64,000 bases of DNA from assembly GCF_014269025.2 (NCBI RefSeq), contig NZ_CP077094.1, positions 124,001 to 188,000 on the forward strand. Reading direction: 5' to 3'. The DNA comes from Pseudomonas promysalinigenes (lineage in GTDB: Bacteria; Pseudomonadota; Gammaproteobacteria; Pseudomonadales; Pseudomonadaceae). Each line of letters begins with the position of its first letter. Within the stretch, counting starts at the first letter, position 1. The notes beneath the pieces were generated by a model. That model made no database searches. It saw only the letters and a program-made list of their open reading frames with translations, and was not told the origin of the DNA. Positions 36,978 through 45,788 of this stretch are shown here, piece after piece. Made by a program: the position numbers and the translations under genes.

Positions 36978-37547
36978 TCAAGCTAAATCTATACCTAGAT
37001 ACTGCGCAGCCGCCTCAAACAGTGTTCTCGATATCTCAGTGCGAAGTTCGCTGGGCTGTTCTATCACCACGCCGGCCCCCTGACTAAGCACCCACAAGCG
37101 CAGTGCCCATCCATCTTCCACGGTGGCCGTTAGCCGGTGGCCCTGTTCCAGGGCGGTCAATTGCATGTCTGCGCTCAAAGGCGCTTCGCGCAGCTGTCGA
37201 GCCAACGGGTCGCTGACCCAGGCCAGTATCTCGATTCCTTCACCGGCCACTGGCTTAAGCGAATCACCTCGCAGGTACCCTTGCAGATCGAAGTTGCCGC
37301 GCACTTCGCCTACTACACTGGCCGACCAATGCCAGCCAAATGGAATGCTCTTGTCATTGCGATCGAGCGGAAAAATCAGCGACAGCTCGTTCAGATCGCG
37401 CTCGACCGTGCGCTTGCTGACAGTGAAGCCTACGTCACGCAGGCGCCACACCAATTCGGCACTCGTAATGCCGGGGGAGCGGTGGGGTAGCTGACGCAGT
37501 AATGCCCATTGGCGGCTGAGGGTGGCGCGGGTGCTGGCGAACGGCAA
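36978..37547 (-). CDS. HTH/WYL-type transcriptional regulator
   Basis: A 189-residue regulator. Residues about 10-65 form a winged helix (SRQWALLRQLPHRSPGITSA, then TVSKRTVERDLNELSLIFPL) of the DeoR/HTH_11 kind. The remainder resembles a short WYL domain that senses ligand or nucleic acid. The start is TTG with AGGA about nine bases upstream. I saw no better in-frame start. It converges on the orphan immunity gene. WYL regulators are common beside defence and mobile islands, but nothing here links it to the Hcp island beyond position. Confidence 0.72.
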   Translation of the reverse strand: MPFASTRATLSRQWALLRQLPHRSPGITSAELVWRLRDVGFTVSKRTVERDLNELSLIFPLDRNDKSIPFGWHWSASVVGEVRGNFDLQGYLRGDSLKPVAGEGIEILAWVSDPLARQLREAPLSADMQLTALEQGHRLTATVEDGWALRLWVLSQGAGVVIEQPSELRTEISRTLFEAAAQYLGIDLA

Positions 37548-37752
37548 AAGATAACGTCCTTGTCTAGGCTTGCCACATCAGGATGGCGGCTGGGGCGGGT
37601 CATGGCAATTAGCCATAACTGGTTAGGATCAAGGAATACTCATTTGGTTGCCTTACCAAGATTGTTCGCGACAGGTTTTGACGTGGCGTCGCGCAGAATC
37701 ATCCCTCGTCACAGCCGTGGTCGGGCCTGTGGGTCGTTCAATGAGGATGAAC

Positions 37753-38547
37753 ATGTCTGCTGCCAGCAATATCCATTCGCTGCTCGCCCGTCTTCTGCCT
37801 GAGCAGATCAATTGCCCACCAGCATCGCCCGGAAGGCGACAGCGGCAGTTCGTAGGGGTTGGTCTACCCAGCCAGCGGGCTTTATTGGTCAACCGACTGG
37901 ACGAGGCCCACGACCTGCAGGTGATCTATGCCGACCTACGCGAGCTGGCGCTGGCCGGTAGCGTGGCAGCTCTCAACGATCTGGGCTGGATATGGCTCAA
38001 CGGCAAATATTGGCGGGCCGACACCGGGCTGGCGGGGCACCTGCTGCGCATGGCGGCGCTGCAGGGAAATGCAGCGGCTTGGTTCAACCTGGGGCAGCAG
38101 CACTACTTCGGCAAGGGCGTTGCAACCTCCTACGTGCAGGCCGAGGCGTGTTACCGGCAGGCCTTCGAGCGCGGCTTACTGCATGCCGCTGCTGCGCTGG
38201 GTGACCTGTACGAAGAAGAAGTCTGCGATGCCGCGCTGGGCTGGCAGGTGGACATGGATCAGGCCTACCAATGGTTTTTCCGCGGGGCCGAGGAGGGTGA
38301 GGCGCGTTGCCGGTTCGAAGTGGGTTACCGTTTGTTGCATGGCCTACATGTGAACCCAGACACCAGGGCAGCGTTGTACTGGCTGGAGCTTGCAGCGGCA
38401 ACCGGCGTAATACAGGCGGCCGAGGAGTTGGCTGTCCATTTCAGCCGCGGGGATGACGCGCGTTACCGAGATTGGCGCGACCGGGCAGTGCAAATGGGTA
38501 GCAGCTTGGCCTTGACCATGAAGCTGGAGGATCAAGTTCAGCCCTGA
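37753..38547 (+). CDS. Sel1-repeat (TPR-like) protein of unknown function
   Basis: A 264-residue protein with Sel1-like repeats: AGSVAALNDLGWIWLNGKYW, GNAAAWFNLGQQHYFGKGVA, GLLHAAAALGDLYEEE and EGEARCRFEVGYRLLHGLHV. Such alpha-solenoids bind other proteins. There is no signal peptide. The ATG at 37753 is chosen because GAGGA lies about five bases before it. Two ATG codons four and two triplets upstream are alternatives, and the long frame from 37648 is unlikely. Sel1 proteins often sit near T6SS genes, so it could be an accessory protein, but no partner can be named. Confidence 0.75.
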   Translation: MSAASNIHSLLARLLPEQINCPPASPGRRQRQFVGVGLPSQRALLVNRLDEAHDLQVIYADLRELALAGSVAALNDLGWIWLNGKYWRADTGLAGHLLRMAALQGNAAAWFNLGQQHYFGKGVATSYVQAEACYRQAFERGLLHAAAALGDLYEEEVCDAALGWQVDMDQAYQWFFRGAEEGEARCRFEVGYRLLHGLHVNPDTRAALYWLELAAATGVIQAAEELAVHFSRGDDARYRDWRDRAVQMGSSLALTMKLEDQVQP

Positions 38548-38698
38548 TCGATCAGATGTTGGTGCGGCCGTTCGTAGGTAATCCGTTCATCCAGCTATGC
38601 ACAGTACCCAGGCCTGAGGTGTCTGCAGGAGCGGATTTACCCACGCAGGGCGGCAACCTGAAAACCAGCATGTGATCGACGCCTGTCGTCGGTCGCGG

Positions 38699-38746
38699 TT
38701 GACGACAGGGGGAGGCACAGGCGTATATTGATAGTTAGCAAACTAT
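38699..38746 (+). promoter_or_regulatory. promoter and palindromic operator of the MarR efflux operon
   Basis: A TTGACG (-35-like, 38699-38704) and a TATATT (-10-like, 38724-38729) are spaced 19 bases apart. A perfect inverted repeat ATAGTT-AGCA-AACTAT (38731-38746) directly follows the -10 and ends 20 bases before the MarR start codon. This is the size and position of a MarR autorepressor site. The spacer is longer than ideal, so the exact promoter is uncertain, but the palindrome is clear. Confidence 0.65.
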
Positions 38747-38766
38747 GAATATCCTTGGTTCCCTGA

Positions 38767-39219
38767 ATGTCTATTGACTCCCTGCGCCTGCAAGTCAGCA
38801 GTGGCATGGTGGTGGCCGCCCGCCACTGGCGGCGGATCTGCCACAACGCACTGATTGGCTACGGCATCTCCGAAGCCTGCGCCGCACCGCTGTTGATGAT
38901 CGTGCGTCTGGGCGACGGCGTGCACCAAGTGGCCGTCGCTCAGGCGGCCGGCCTGGAAAGCCCGTCGCTGGTACGCCTGCTTGATCAGTTGTGCAAGGCT
39001 GGGCTGGTCTGCCGTAGTGAAGACCCCCTCGACCGCCGCGCCAAGGCTTTGAGCTTGACTGCCGAAGGCCGACGCCTGGCCGAAGCCATTGAGGCCGAAC
39101 TGGTACGCGTGCGCCATGAGGTGCTCAAAGGCATCGACGAGGCCGACCTGCAAGCTGCTCTGCGTGTGTTGCGAGCCTTCGAGGCCGCTGGCCTCGGCAC
39201 CGCCGGTGGGGTGGCATGA
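38767..39219 (+). CDS. MarR-family transcriptional regulator
   Basis: A 150-residue winged-helix regulator. The DNA-binding part is visible as VAQAAGLESPSLVRLLDQLC followed by the wing DPLDRRAKALSLTAEGRRLA. In this family a small aromatic ligand releases DNA binding. It is the first gene of the efflux operon and its stop overlaps the next start (ATGA). A palindrome 20 bases upstream is its probable operator, so it likely represses its own operon. Ribosome binding sequence is weak. Confidence 0.9.
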   Translation: MSIDSLRLQVSSGMVVAARHWRRICHNALIGYGISEACAAPLLMIVRLGDGVHQVAVAQAAGLESPSLVRLLDQLCKAGLVCRSEDPLDRRAKALSLTAEGRRLAEAIEAELVRVRHEVLKGIDEADLQAALRVLRAFEAAGLGTAGGVA

Positions 39220-41303
39220 ACGGTTTCTTCAGCTCGGTCCCGCCGGCTCGTGACTGGTTCTACGGGGTGCGCACCTTCGCCGCATCGATGATCGCCTTGT
39301 ACATTGCGCTACTGCTGCAGTTGCCGCGTCCGTACTGGGCCATGGCCACGGTTTACATCGTCTCGAGCCCATTCGTCGGGCCGACCAGCTCCAAAGCACT
39401 GTACCGTGCGCTGGGCACCTTGCTCGGTGCCGCCGGGGCGATCTTCCTGGTTCCACCCTTGGTGCAGTCGCCATTGCTGTTGAGCATCGCCATTGCCTTG
39501 TGGACCGGCACCTTGCTGTTTCTTTCGCTGAACTTGCGCACGGCCAACAACTACGTGCTGATGCTGGCCGGCTACACCTTGCCAATGATTGCCTTGGCGG
39601 TAGTCGACAACCCGTTGGCGGTGTTCGATGTGGCATCGTCTCGGGCTCAGGAAATCTGTTTGGGGATCGTCTGCGCAGCAGTGGTCGGGGCGGTATTCTG
39701 GCCGCGCCGGCTGGCCCCTGTGGTGGTCGGTGCGACCGGCAACTGGTTCAGCGAAGCGATTCGCTACAGCGATACCTACCTTTCCCGCGATGCCAGCGCC
39801 GACAAAGTCGGGGGCATGCGTGTCGCGATGGTGACCACCTTCAATTCGCTGGAGTTGATGATCGGCCAACTCGGCCACGAAGGTGCGGGCCCACACACCC
39901 TCAAGAACGCGCGTGAATTGCGCGGACGGATGATCCACCTGTTGCCGGTGATCGATGCCCTCGACGACGCACTCGTCGCCCTCGAGGGCCGCGCTCCGGC
40001 TCATTTTGCCCAGCTTCAACCAGTGCTCGAAGCAGCCCGGCAGTGGCTCAAGGGCACTGCCGACAGTGCCTCGGTGACGCGTTGGGCTAGCCTGCATGAG
40101 CAGATCGACCGCTTGCAGCCGGGCGCTGCGGCGCTTGATCAGCGCGCCGAGTTGCTGCTGTCCAACGCGCTTTACCGGCTTACCGAGTGGGCCGACCTGT
40201 GGCAGGACTGCTGTTCGCTGCAGCATGCGCTGCGCACTGACGACGCCAAGCCCTGGCGTGCGGTGTACCGGCATTGGCGGCTAGGCCGGCTGACTGCGTT
40301 CTTCGACCGAGGGCTGATGCTCTATTCGGTGGCCTCCACGGTGCTGGCGATCATCGTCGCGTGTGGCCTGTGGATCGGCCTTGGCTGGAACGATGGCGCC
40401 AGTGCGGTGATTCTCGCAGCCGTGTCGTGCAGTTTTTTCGCCGCCATGGACGACCCAGCACCGCAGATCTACCGGTTCTTCTTCTGGACCTTGATGTCGG
40501 TGATCTTCTCAAGCCTTTACCTGTTTCTGGTGCTGCCCAACCTGCACGACTTCCCGATGCTGGTGCTGGCCTTCGCCGTCCCGTTCATCTGTATCGGAAC
40601 CCTGACCGTCCAGCCGCGCTTTTATCTCGGCACCTTGCTGACCATCGTCAACACCTCGACCTTCATCAGCATCCAGGGTGCCTACGACGCTGACTTTTTC
40701 ACCTTCCTCAACGCCAATCTGGCGGGCCCCGTGGGCCTGCTGTTTGCTTTCATCTGGACCTTGGTGATGCGCCCGTTCGGTGTCGAGCTGGCAGCCAAGC
40801 GCATGACTCGCTTCGCCTGGCGTGACATCGTCGGCATGACCGAGACCGCGACGCTGGCCGAGCACCGCCAAGTCGGGGTACAGATGCTCGACAGGCTGAT
40901 GCAGCACTTGCCGCGCTTGTCGCAAACCGGCCAGGACAGCGGTGTTGCGCTGCGCGACTTGCGTGTGGGGCTGAACTTGCTCGACCTGCTGGCCTACATG
41001 CCGCGAGCCAGCCAGCCAGCTCGCGCCAGGCTGCGCACGGTCATCGAAGAAGTGGGCGCGCACTACGCGGCTTGCTTGCGTGCAGGGGAGCGCCTGCATG
41101 CGCCGCCCGCACTGCTGCGCAACATGGAGCGTGCGCGCCTGGCGCTGAACCTGGATGAACTCTACGAACGCGGCAATGCCCGTACCCATCTGCTGCATGC
41201 CCTGAGCGGCCTGCGCCTGGCGCTGTTGCCGGGTGTAGAGGTGATGCTCGAGCCTGCCGAACAACCGCAACTGCCCCCCGGGCTGGATGGAGCGCCCCTG
41301 TGA
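39216..41303 (+). CDS. FUSC-family aromatic acid efflux transporter (AaeB-like)
   Basis: A 695-residue inner-membrane transporter with two clusters of membrane helices, at about 20-170 and about 365-520, separated by a cytoplasmic helical part. The first cluster carries LLQLPRPYWAMATVYIVSSP, typical of the FUSC/AaeB family that exports hydroxybenzoic acids or similar aromatic compounds. It overlaps the MarR gene by ATGA and the DUF1656 gene by GTGA. Together with the membrane fusion and outer-membrane proteins that follow it forms a complete tripartite pump. The actual substrate is unknown. Confidence 0.9.
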   Translation: MNGFFSSVPPARDWFYGVRTFAASMIALYIALLLQLPRPYWAMATVYIVSSPFVGPTSSKALYRALGTLLGAAGAIFLVPPLVQSPLLLSIAIALWTGTLLFLSLNLRTANNYVLMLAGYTLPMIALAVVDNPLAVFDVASSRAQEICLGIVCAAVVGAVFWPRRLAPVVVGATGNWFSEAIRYSDTYLSRDASADKVGGMRVAMVTTFNSLELMIGQLGHEGAGPHTLKNARELRGRMIHLLPVIDALDDALVALEGRAPAHFAQLQPVLEAARQWLKGTADSASVTRWASLHEQIDRLQPGAAALDQRAELLLSNALYRLTEWADLWQDCCSLQHALRTDDAKPWRAVYRHWRLGRLTAFFDRGLMLYSVASTVLAIIVACGLWIGLGWNDGASAVILAAVSCSFFAAMDDPAPQIYRFFFWTLMSVIFSSLYLFLVLPNLHDFPMLVLAFAVPFICIGTLTVQPRFYLGTLLTIVNTSTFISIQGAYDADFFTFLNANLAGPVGLLFAFIWTLVMRPFGVELAAKRMTRFAWRDIVGMTETATLAEHRQVGVQMLDRLMQHLPRLSQTGQDSGVALRDLRVGLNLLDLLAYMPRASQPARARLRTVIEEVGAHYAACLRAGERLHAPPALLRNMERARLALNLDELYERGNARTHLLHALSGLRLALLPGVEVMLEPAEQPQLPPGLDGAPL

Positions 41304-41512
41304 TCGGTGAAGTGGATATCAGTGGGGTCTTCCTGCCCACGCTGCTGGTGATGATGTTTGGCACCTACCTGCTGTTTCTAGGGGTGCATGCGGTGCTGCT
41401 GCGCTTGCATTTCTACCGCCTGGTCTGGCACCGGGCGCTGTTCAACGTTGCCCTGTATGCCGTGCTCCTAGGCGCGGTGGATCATTTTTGCCGAAGCCTG
41501 ATGCTGCCATGA
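41300..41512 (+). CDS. DUF1656 small membrane protein of efflux operon
   Basis: A 70-residue protein with two likely membrane helices (about 8-31 and about 45-65). It contains the DUF1656 opening IGEVDISGVFLPTLLVMM and the LHFYRLVWHRALF segment. It corresponds to AaeX-type proteins that always sit between FUSC and HlyD genes. Their biochemical role is not known. The GTG start overlaps the FUSC stop, and its own stop overlaps the next ATG. Confidence 0.88.
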   Translation: MIGEVDISGVFLPTLLVMMFGTYLLFLGVHAVLLRLHFYRLVWHRALFNVALYAVLLGAVDHFCRSLMLP

Positions 41513-42384
41513 AAAAACCTTTATTGACCTTGGGCCGTGTGGTCCTGACTTTGCTGGTAGTGACTTTCGCCGCAGTGCTCGTGTGGCAGATGGTGGTGTA
41601 CTACATGTTCGCCCCTTGGACCCGTGACGGCCACATCCGCGCTGATGTGATCCAGATCGCCCCGGATGTGTCCGGGCTGATCCAGAAGGTCGAGGTACGC
41701 GACAACCAGACCGTCAAGCGCGGCGACGTGCTGTTCACCATCGACCAGGACCGCTTCACGCTGGCATTGCGTCAAGCCAAGGCGACCCTTGGCGAACGCC
41801 AAGAAACGCTGGCACAGGCCTCCCGCGAAGCGCAGCGTAATCGCAAACTGGGCAACCTGGTGGCAGCCGAGCAGCTGGAAGAAAGCCAGTCCCGTGAAGC
41901 CCGCGCACGCTCAGCGGTCAGCGAAGCCCAGGTGGCGGTGGACACCGCACAGCTCAACCTGGACCGCTCGGTAGTGCGTAGCCCGGTAGATGGCTACCTG
42001 AACGACCGTGCTCCGCGCGACCATGAATTCGTCAGCGCCGGGCGCCCAGTGCTGTCAGTAGTCGATAGCGCTTCGTACCACGTCGATGGTTATTTCGAAG
42101 AGACCAAGCTCGGTAAAATCCACGTTGGCGACGCTGTGGACATCCGTGTGATGGGGGACAACACGCGTTTGCGTGGCCACGTGCAGAGCTTTGCTGCCGG
42201 TATCGAAGACCGTGATCGCAGCAGTGGCAGCAATCTGTTGCCCAACGTCAACCCGGCGTTCAGCTGGGTGCGCCTGGCCCAGCGCATTCCTGTGCGTATC
42301 GCTTTCGACCAAGTGCCGCAAGACTTCCGCATGATCGCCGGGCGCACCGCCACGGTATCGATTCTTGAGGGCGAGCGCCCATGA
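41509..42384 (+). CDS. HlyD-family membrane fusion protein (AaeA-like)
   Basis: A 291-residue periplasmic adaptor. A single N-terminal helix (about 9-35, LLVVTFAAVLVWQMVVYYMF) is followed by WTRDGHIRADVIQIAPDVSG, typical of the EmrA/AaeA group. Lipoyl halves and a short coiled coil (about 85-150) come next, and the C-terminal barrel ends GRTATVSILEGERP. The ATG at 41509 overlaps the DUF1656 stop. It links the FUSC transporter to the outer-membrane protein. Confidence 0.92.
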   Translation: MKKPLLTLGRVVLTLLVVTFAAVLVWQMVVYYMFAPWTRDGHIRADVIQIAPDVSGLIQKVEVRDNQTVKRGDVLFTIDQDRFTLALRQAKATLGERQETLAQASREAQRNRKLGNLVAAEQLEESQSREARARSAVSEAQVAVDTAQLNLDRSVVRSPVDGYLNDRAPRDHEFVSAGRPVLSVVDSASYHVDGYFEETKLGKIHVGDAVDIRVMGDNTRLRGHVQSFAAGIEDRDRSSGSNLLPNVNPAFSWVRLAQRIPVRIAFDQVPQDFRMIAGRTATVSILEGERP

Positions 42385-43799
42385 AACAGTTGGTCCTGGC
42401 AGGGTTCTGCCTGTCTTTGGGGGCGTGCATGATGGTCGGCCCCGATTACCAAGTGCCCCAGGACGCCGCGGTACAGCGCAGCGATCTCAACGGCCCACTG
42501 CGCCAGGATGCCGATAGCGTGGTGTCGGCGCCGGTGCCCGAGGACTGGTGGCAGTTGTACCAGGATCAGCGCCTCAATGAGCTGGTGCGCCAGGCTTTGC
42601 GTGCCAACACCGAGCTGCGCGTAGCAGCGGCCAATATCGCCAAAGCCCGGGCCCAGGTCGAAGTGGCCGAGTCGCAGGGTGGCTTCAATGGTGGCATCAA
42701 GGCTGGCGCCCAGCGGCTGCAAGAGTCCGGCCAAGCCTTCTTGCTCCCAGAAAAAGTGCCTGTGGCCAACATCGGCGAGGCGATCATCAGCGCGTCGTAC
42801 CAGTTCGACCTGTGGGGCACTTTCAAGCGCGGCACCGAGGCGGCCAAGGCCAATGCCGATGCAGTGCAGGCTGCGGCCGACACCGCGCGTATCACCTTGG
42901 TGGCTGACGTAGTCAAGGCTTACACCCAAGTGTGTTCGGCTAACGAGGAATACCACATCGCCCACGAGTCCCTTGACCTGCAGCAGCAGAGCGTGACACT
43001 CAACCAGCGCCTGCGCGATGCGGGCCGCGGCGATGAAACTCAGGTCACCCGCTCGCAGACCCAGTTCAAGTCATTGCGCGCCGAGTTGCCGCGTTTCAAG
43101 GCTGAACGCGAAACGGGCCTCTACACCCTTGCGGCGCTGCTCGCCCAGCCTGTGGACAAGTTGCCCGCTGGCACCGCAGATTGCGCCGAGCTGCCGCGCC
43201 TTGCCCAGCTCGTGCCTGTGGGTGATGGTGCGGCTCTGCTCAAGCGCCGGCCGGACGTACGCCAGGCGGAACGGCAGCTGGCTGCCGCCACCGCTGAAAT
43301 CGGCGTAGCCACCGGTGCGCTGTATCCGGATATCAGCATCGGGGCTCAGGTGGGCACTATTGGTATCCTTGAAGACCTTGGCGACCCGTCGACCAACCGC
43401 TGGGGTTTCGGCCCGCAGATCAGCTGGAGCATCCCCACCAACGGCACCCGCGCTCGCATTCGCATGGCCGAGGCGTCCACTCAGGCCGCCTTGGCGCATT
43501 TCGACGGCGTTGTGCTGAACGCTATCCGCGAGACCCAGACGCGTCTGGCGCAGTACAGCGCCCTGCTGGACCGGCGTGACGCACTGGTGGAGGCTGCGCA
43601 GTCGGCAAAGGAAGCGGCGGACCAAACGCATCGGTTCTACCAGGCGGGGCGCGCCTCGTTCCTGGCGGATTTGCAGGCGACCCGTACATACACCGATGTG
43701 CGCTCACAGTTGGCGGCGGCCAACAGCCAAGTGGCACTGGGGCAGATTGGCGTGTTCCTGGCCTTGGGTGGCGGCTGGAAGGACGTTGCCAGGCGTTGA
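42381..43799 (+). CDS. NodT-family outer-membrane efflux lipoprotein
   Basis: A 472-residue TolC-like channel. The signal peptide ends in a lipobox (LSLGAC, Cys16), so it is a lipoprotein. The conserved GPDYQVP follows, then two outer-membrane efflux repeats, the first near NELVRQALRANTELRVAAAN and the second near KRRPDVRQAERQLAAATAEI. It completes the tripartite pump of this operon. The start overlaps the adaptor stop by ATGA. A weak hairpin follows. Confidence 0.93.
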   Translation: MKQLVLAGFCLSLGACMMVGPDYQVPQDAAVQRSDLNGPLRQDADSVVSAPVPEDWWQLYQDQRLNELVRQALRANTELRVAAANIAKARAQVEVAESQGGFNGGIKAGAQRLQESGQAFLLPEKVPVANIGEAIISASYQFDLWGTFKRGTEAAKANADAVQAAADTARITLVADVVKAYTQVCSANEEYHIAHESLDLQQQSVTLNQRLRDAGRGDETQVTRSQTQFKSLRAELPRFKAERETGLYTLAALLAQPVDKLPAGTADCAELPRLAQLVPVGDGAALLKRRPDVRQAERQLAAATAEIGVATGALYPDISIGAQVGTIGILEDLGDPSTNRWGFGPQISWSIPTNGTRARIRMAEASTQAALAHFDGVVLNAIRETQTRLAQYSALLDRRDALVEAAQSAKEAADQTHRFYQAGRASFLADLQATRTYTDVRSQLAAANSQVALGQIGVFLALGGGWKDVARR

Positions 43800-43815
43800 C
43801 TGCGTGCTCCCCGAA

Positions 43816-43841
43816 CTGCCTGGGGCCTCAGCCTCAGGCAG
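43816..43841. terminator. possible bidirectional terminator
   Basis: Short stem CTGCCTG with CAGGCAG around a 12-base loop between the convergent efflux operon and the antiporter gene. It has no T tract, so it is weak. Confidence 0.35.
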
Positions 43842-43847
43842 GTGCAA

Positions 43848-45635
43848 TCAGTCCGCGTCAGAGTCAAACAACCGCGCCAACTCTACTCGCGCCTCCATGG
43901 CTGTCTGCATGACCTTGGCACGGTCGTCGCGGACCAATCCCTGGGCTTGCAATACTTCTTCATCATGCTGGGCAAAGCGCTCGATGCGATCGGCCGCCTG
44001 CTCATTGCTCAAGCCAAGCCCGACCAGCGCTCTGCGGGTCATCTCCAAGCTTGAATAGAATGTCTCGCGAATCGGCTCGGCACCGACATCGGCCAGCTTG
44101 TGCACGTGCTGGCGATTGCGCGCCCGGGCCAGCACTTTCAAGTGGGGATACTGGCGTTTGACCCGTTCCGCTGTATGGATGGCCGCTTCAGGATCGTCGA
44201 TGGTGATGATCAAATACTCAGCCTCGCCCACCTTGGCCGCTTGCAGTACCTCGGGGCGCAAGGGATCGCCGTAGAACACGGGTACCTGTTCGAACATGCG
44301 CGTCATTTCGATGGCGTCCACCGAGGTTTCCAAGGCAAGGAAGGGGATTTTCTGCGCCCGCAGAATGCGCGCCACGATCTGCCCCATGCGCCCCATGCCG
44401 ACGATCACCACACGCGGCGTGCCGGCGTCGATGGCTTTGTACTGCTCGGGTACCTCTCGCGCTGGTTGCGGGCGCTTCAGGGCGCGGGCGCAGGCAAGCA
44501 TCAACAGCGGAGTGATGGCCATTGAAAGGGTGATGGTCATCAGCAGCAGGTCGTAGGTCTGGGTATCGAACAAGCCTTGATCCTTGCCCAACTTGAACAC
44601 TACGAAGGCGAACTCCCCGCCAGCGGCCAGCACCATGCCCAAGCGCAGTGCGCTGGCGCTGTTCAGGCCGCCAGCCAGGCGCCCCACGCCGATCAGCAGC
44701 ACTAGCTTCACGGCAACTAGCAGCAAGGTCAGGCCCAGTAGCACCCAGGGCATCTCAAGCAGCAGGCTCAGATTGGCACCCATGCCCACACTGATGAAGA
44801 ACAGCCCAAGCAGTAGGCCCTTGAACGGCTCGATCTGCGACTCCAGTTCGTGCCGGTATTCCGAGTCGGCCAAAAGCAAGCCTGCCAGGAAGGCTCCCAA
44901 GGCCATGGAGATGCCAGCTTCTTCCATCAACCAAGCAGTACCGATGACCACCAGCAACGCGGTGGCGGTGGATACCTCCGGCAGCCCGGTGCGGGCCACT
45001 GTGCGAAACACGGGGCGTAGTAGGTACCGGCCACCGATAATGACCACGGCGATACTGGCCAACACCCTTAGCCCATGTTGCAGGCTGTCGCCGTGGCTGC
45101 TGTCCGGGCCGCTGGCGGCCAGCAGGGGCACCAGGGCGATCAGAGGGATAGCGGCGATATCCTGAAACAGCAGGATGGCGAACGCCAAGCGGCCATGAGG
45201 GGCGTTGAGTTGTTTGTTTTCGGCCAGGCTTTGCAGGCCGAGGGCGGTGGACGACAAGGCCAGGCCCAGGCCGAGCACGACGGCTGCCGGCAGCGACTGA
45301 CCGAAGCCGAACAGCGCGATGGCACCGAGCACAGCGCCTGTCAGCAGCACCTGGGCAGCTCCGACGCCAAACACCGCCTTGCGCATCAGCCACAGGCGTT
45401 TGGGCGACAGCTCCAGACCGATTATGAACAACAGCAAGACCACGCCCAGCTCGGAAATGTGCGCAACGCTTTCGGTGTCACGGATCAAGCCCAGGGCCTG
45501 AGGGCCGATGGCCACGCCGGCAAGCAAGTAACCAATTACGGCGCCCAGTTGCAGGCGTTTGGCCAATGGGACGGCAACGACTGCGGCTAGCAGAAAAATT
45601 ACCGCAGTCTGTAGAAGGCTGCCTTCGTGTGGCAT
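43848..45635 (-). CDS. Kef-type monovalent cation:proton antiporter with TrkA-N domain
   Basis: A 595-residue CPA2-family transporter. Twelve or so membrane helices span about 8-385, including the Kef signature LSSTALGLQSLAENKQLNAP and FQDIAAIPLIAL. A cytoplasmic RCK (TrkA-N) domain follows from about 406 with the nucleotide-binding motif VVIVGMGRMGQ. These proteins exchange K+ or Na+ for H+ and are gated by nucleotides, in KefB/KefC by glutathione adducts. The ATG at 45635 is preferred because GGAG lies nine bases before it. Longer starts at 45650 or 45713 are possible. It lies 153 bases downstream of comM on the same strand. Confidence 0.9.
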   Translation of the reverse strand: MPHEGSLLQTAVIFLLAAVVAVPLAKRLQLGAVIGYLLAGVAIGPQALGLIRDTESVAHISELGVVLLLFIIGLELSPKRLWLMRKAVFGVGAAQVLLTGAVLGAIALFGFGQSLPAAVVLGLGLALSSTALGLQSLAENKQLNAPHGRLAFAILLFQDIAAIPLIALVPLLAASGPDSSHGDSLQHGLRVLASIAVVIIGGRYLLRPVFRTVARTGLPEVSTATALLVVIGTAWLMEEAGISMALGAFLAGLLLADSEYRHELESQIEPFKGLLLGLFFISVGMGANLSLLLEMPWVLLGLTLLLVAVKLVLLIGVGRLAGGLNSASALRLGMVLAAGGEFAFVVFKLGKDQGLFDTQTYDLLLMTITLSMAITPLLMLACARALKRPQPAREVPEQYKAIDAGTPRVVIVGMGRMGQIVARILRAQKIPFLALETSVDAIEMTRMFEQVPVFYGDPLRPEVLQAAKVGEAEYLIITIDDPEAAIHTAERVKRQYPHLKVLARARNRQHVHKLADVGAEPIRETFYSSLEMTRRALVGLGLSNEQAADRIERFAQHDEEVLQAQGLVRDDRAKVMQTAMEARVELARLFDSDAD

Positions 45636-45788
45636 TGGCTCGTACTCCATGAGCTGCCGGGGGCAGCGATTGAACAAAGTTGCGGACCATTCTGGCGGGT
45701 GAGCACGGTTCAAACAATCTGCTGCAACGGAGAAACATTGTCCCTTCTAAGGTGACAATTAGAGCTTCAGGTACGCCGTGCTTGGGAT

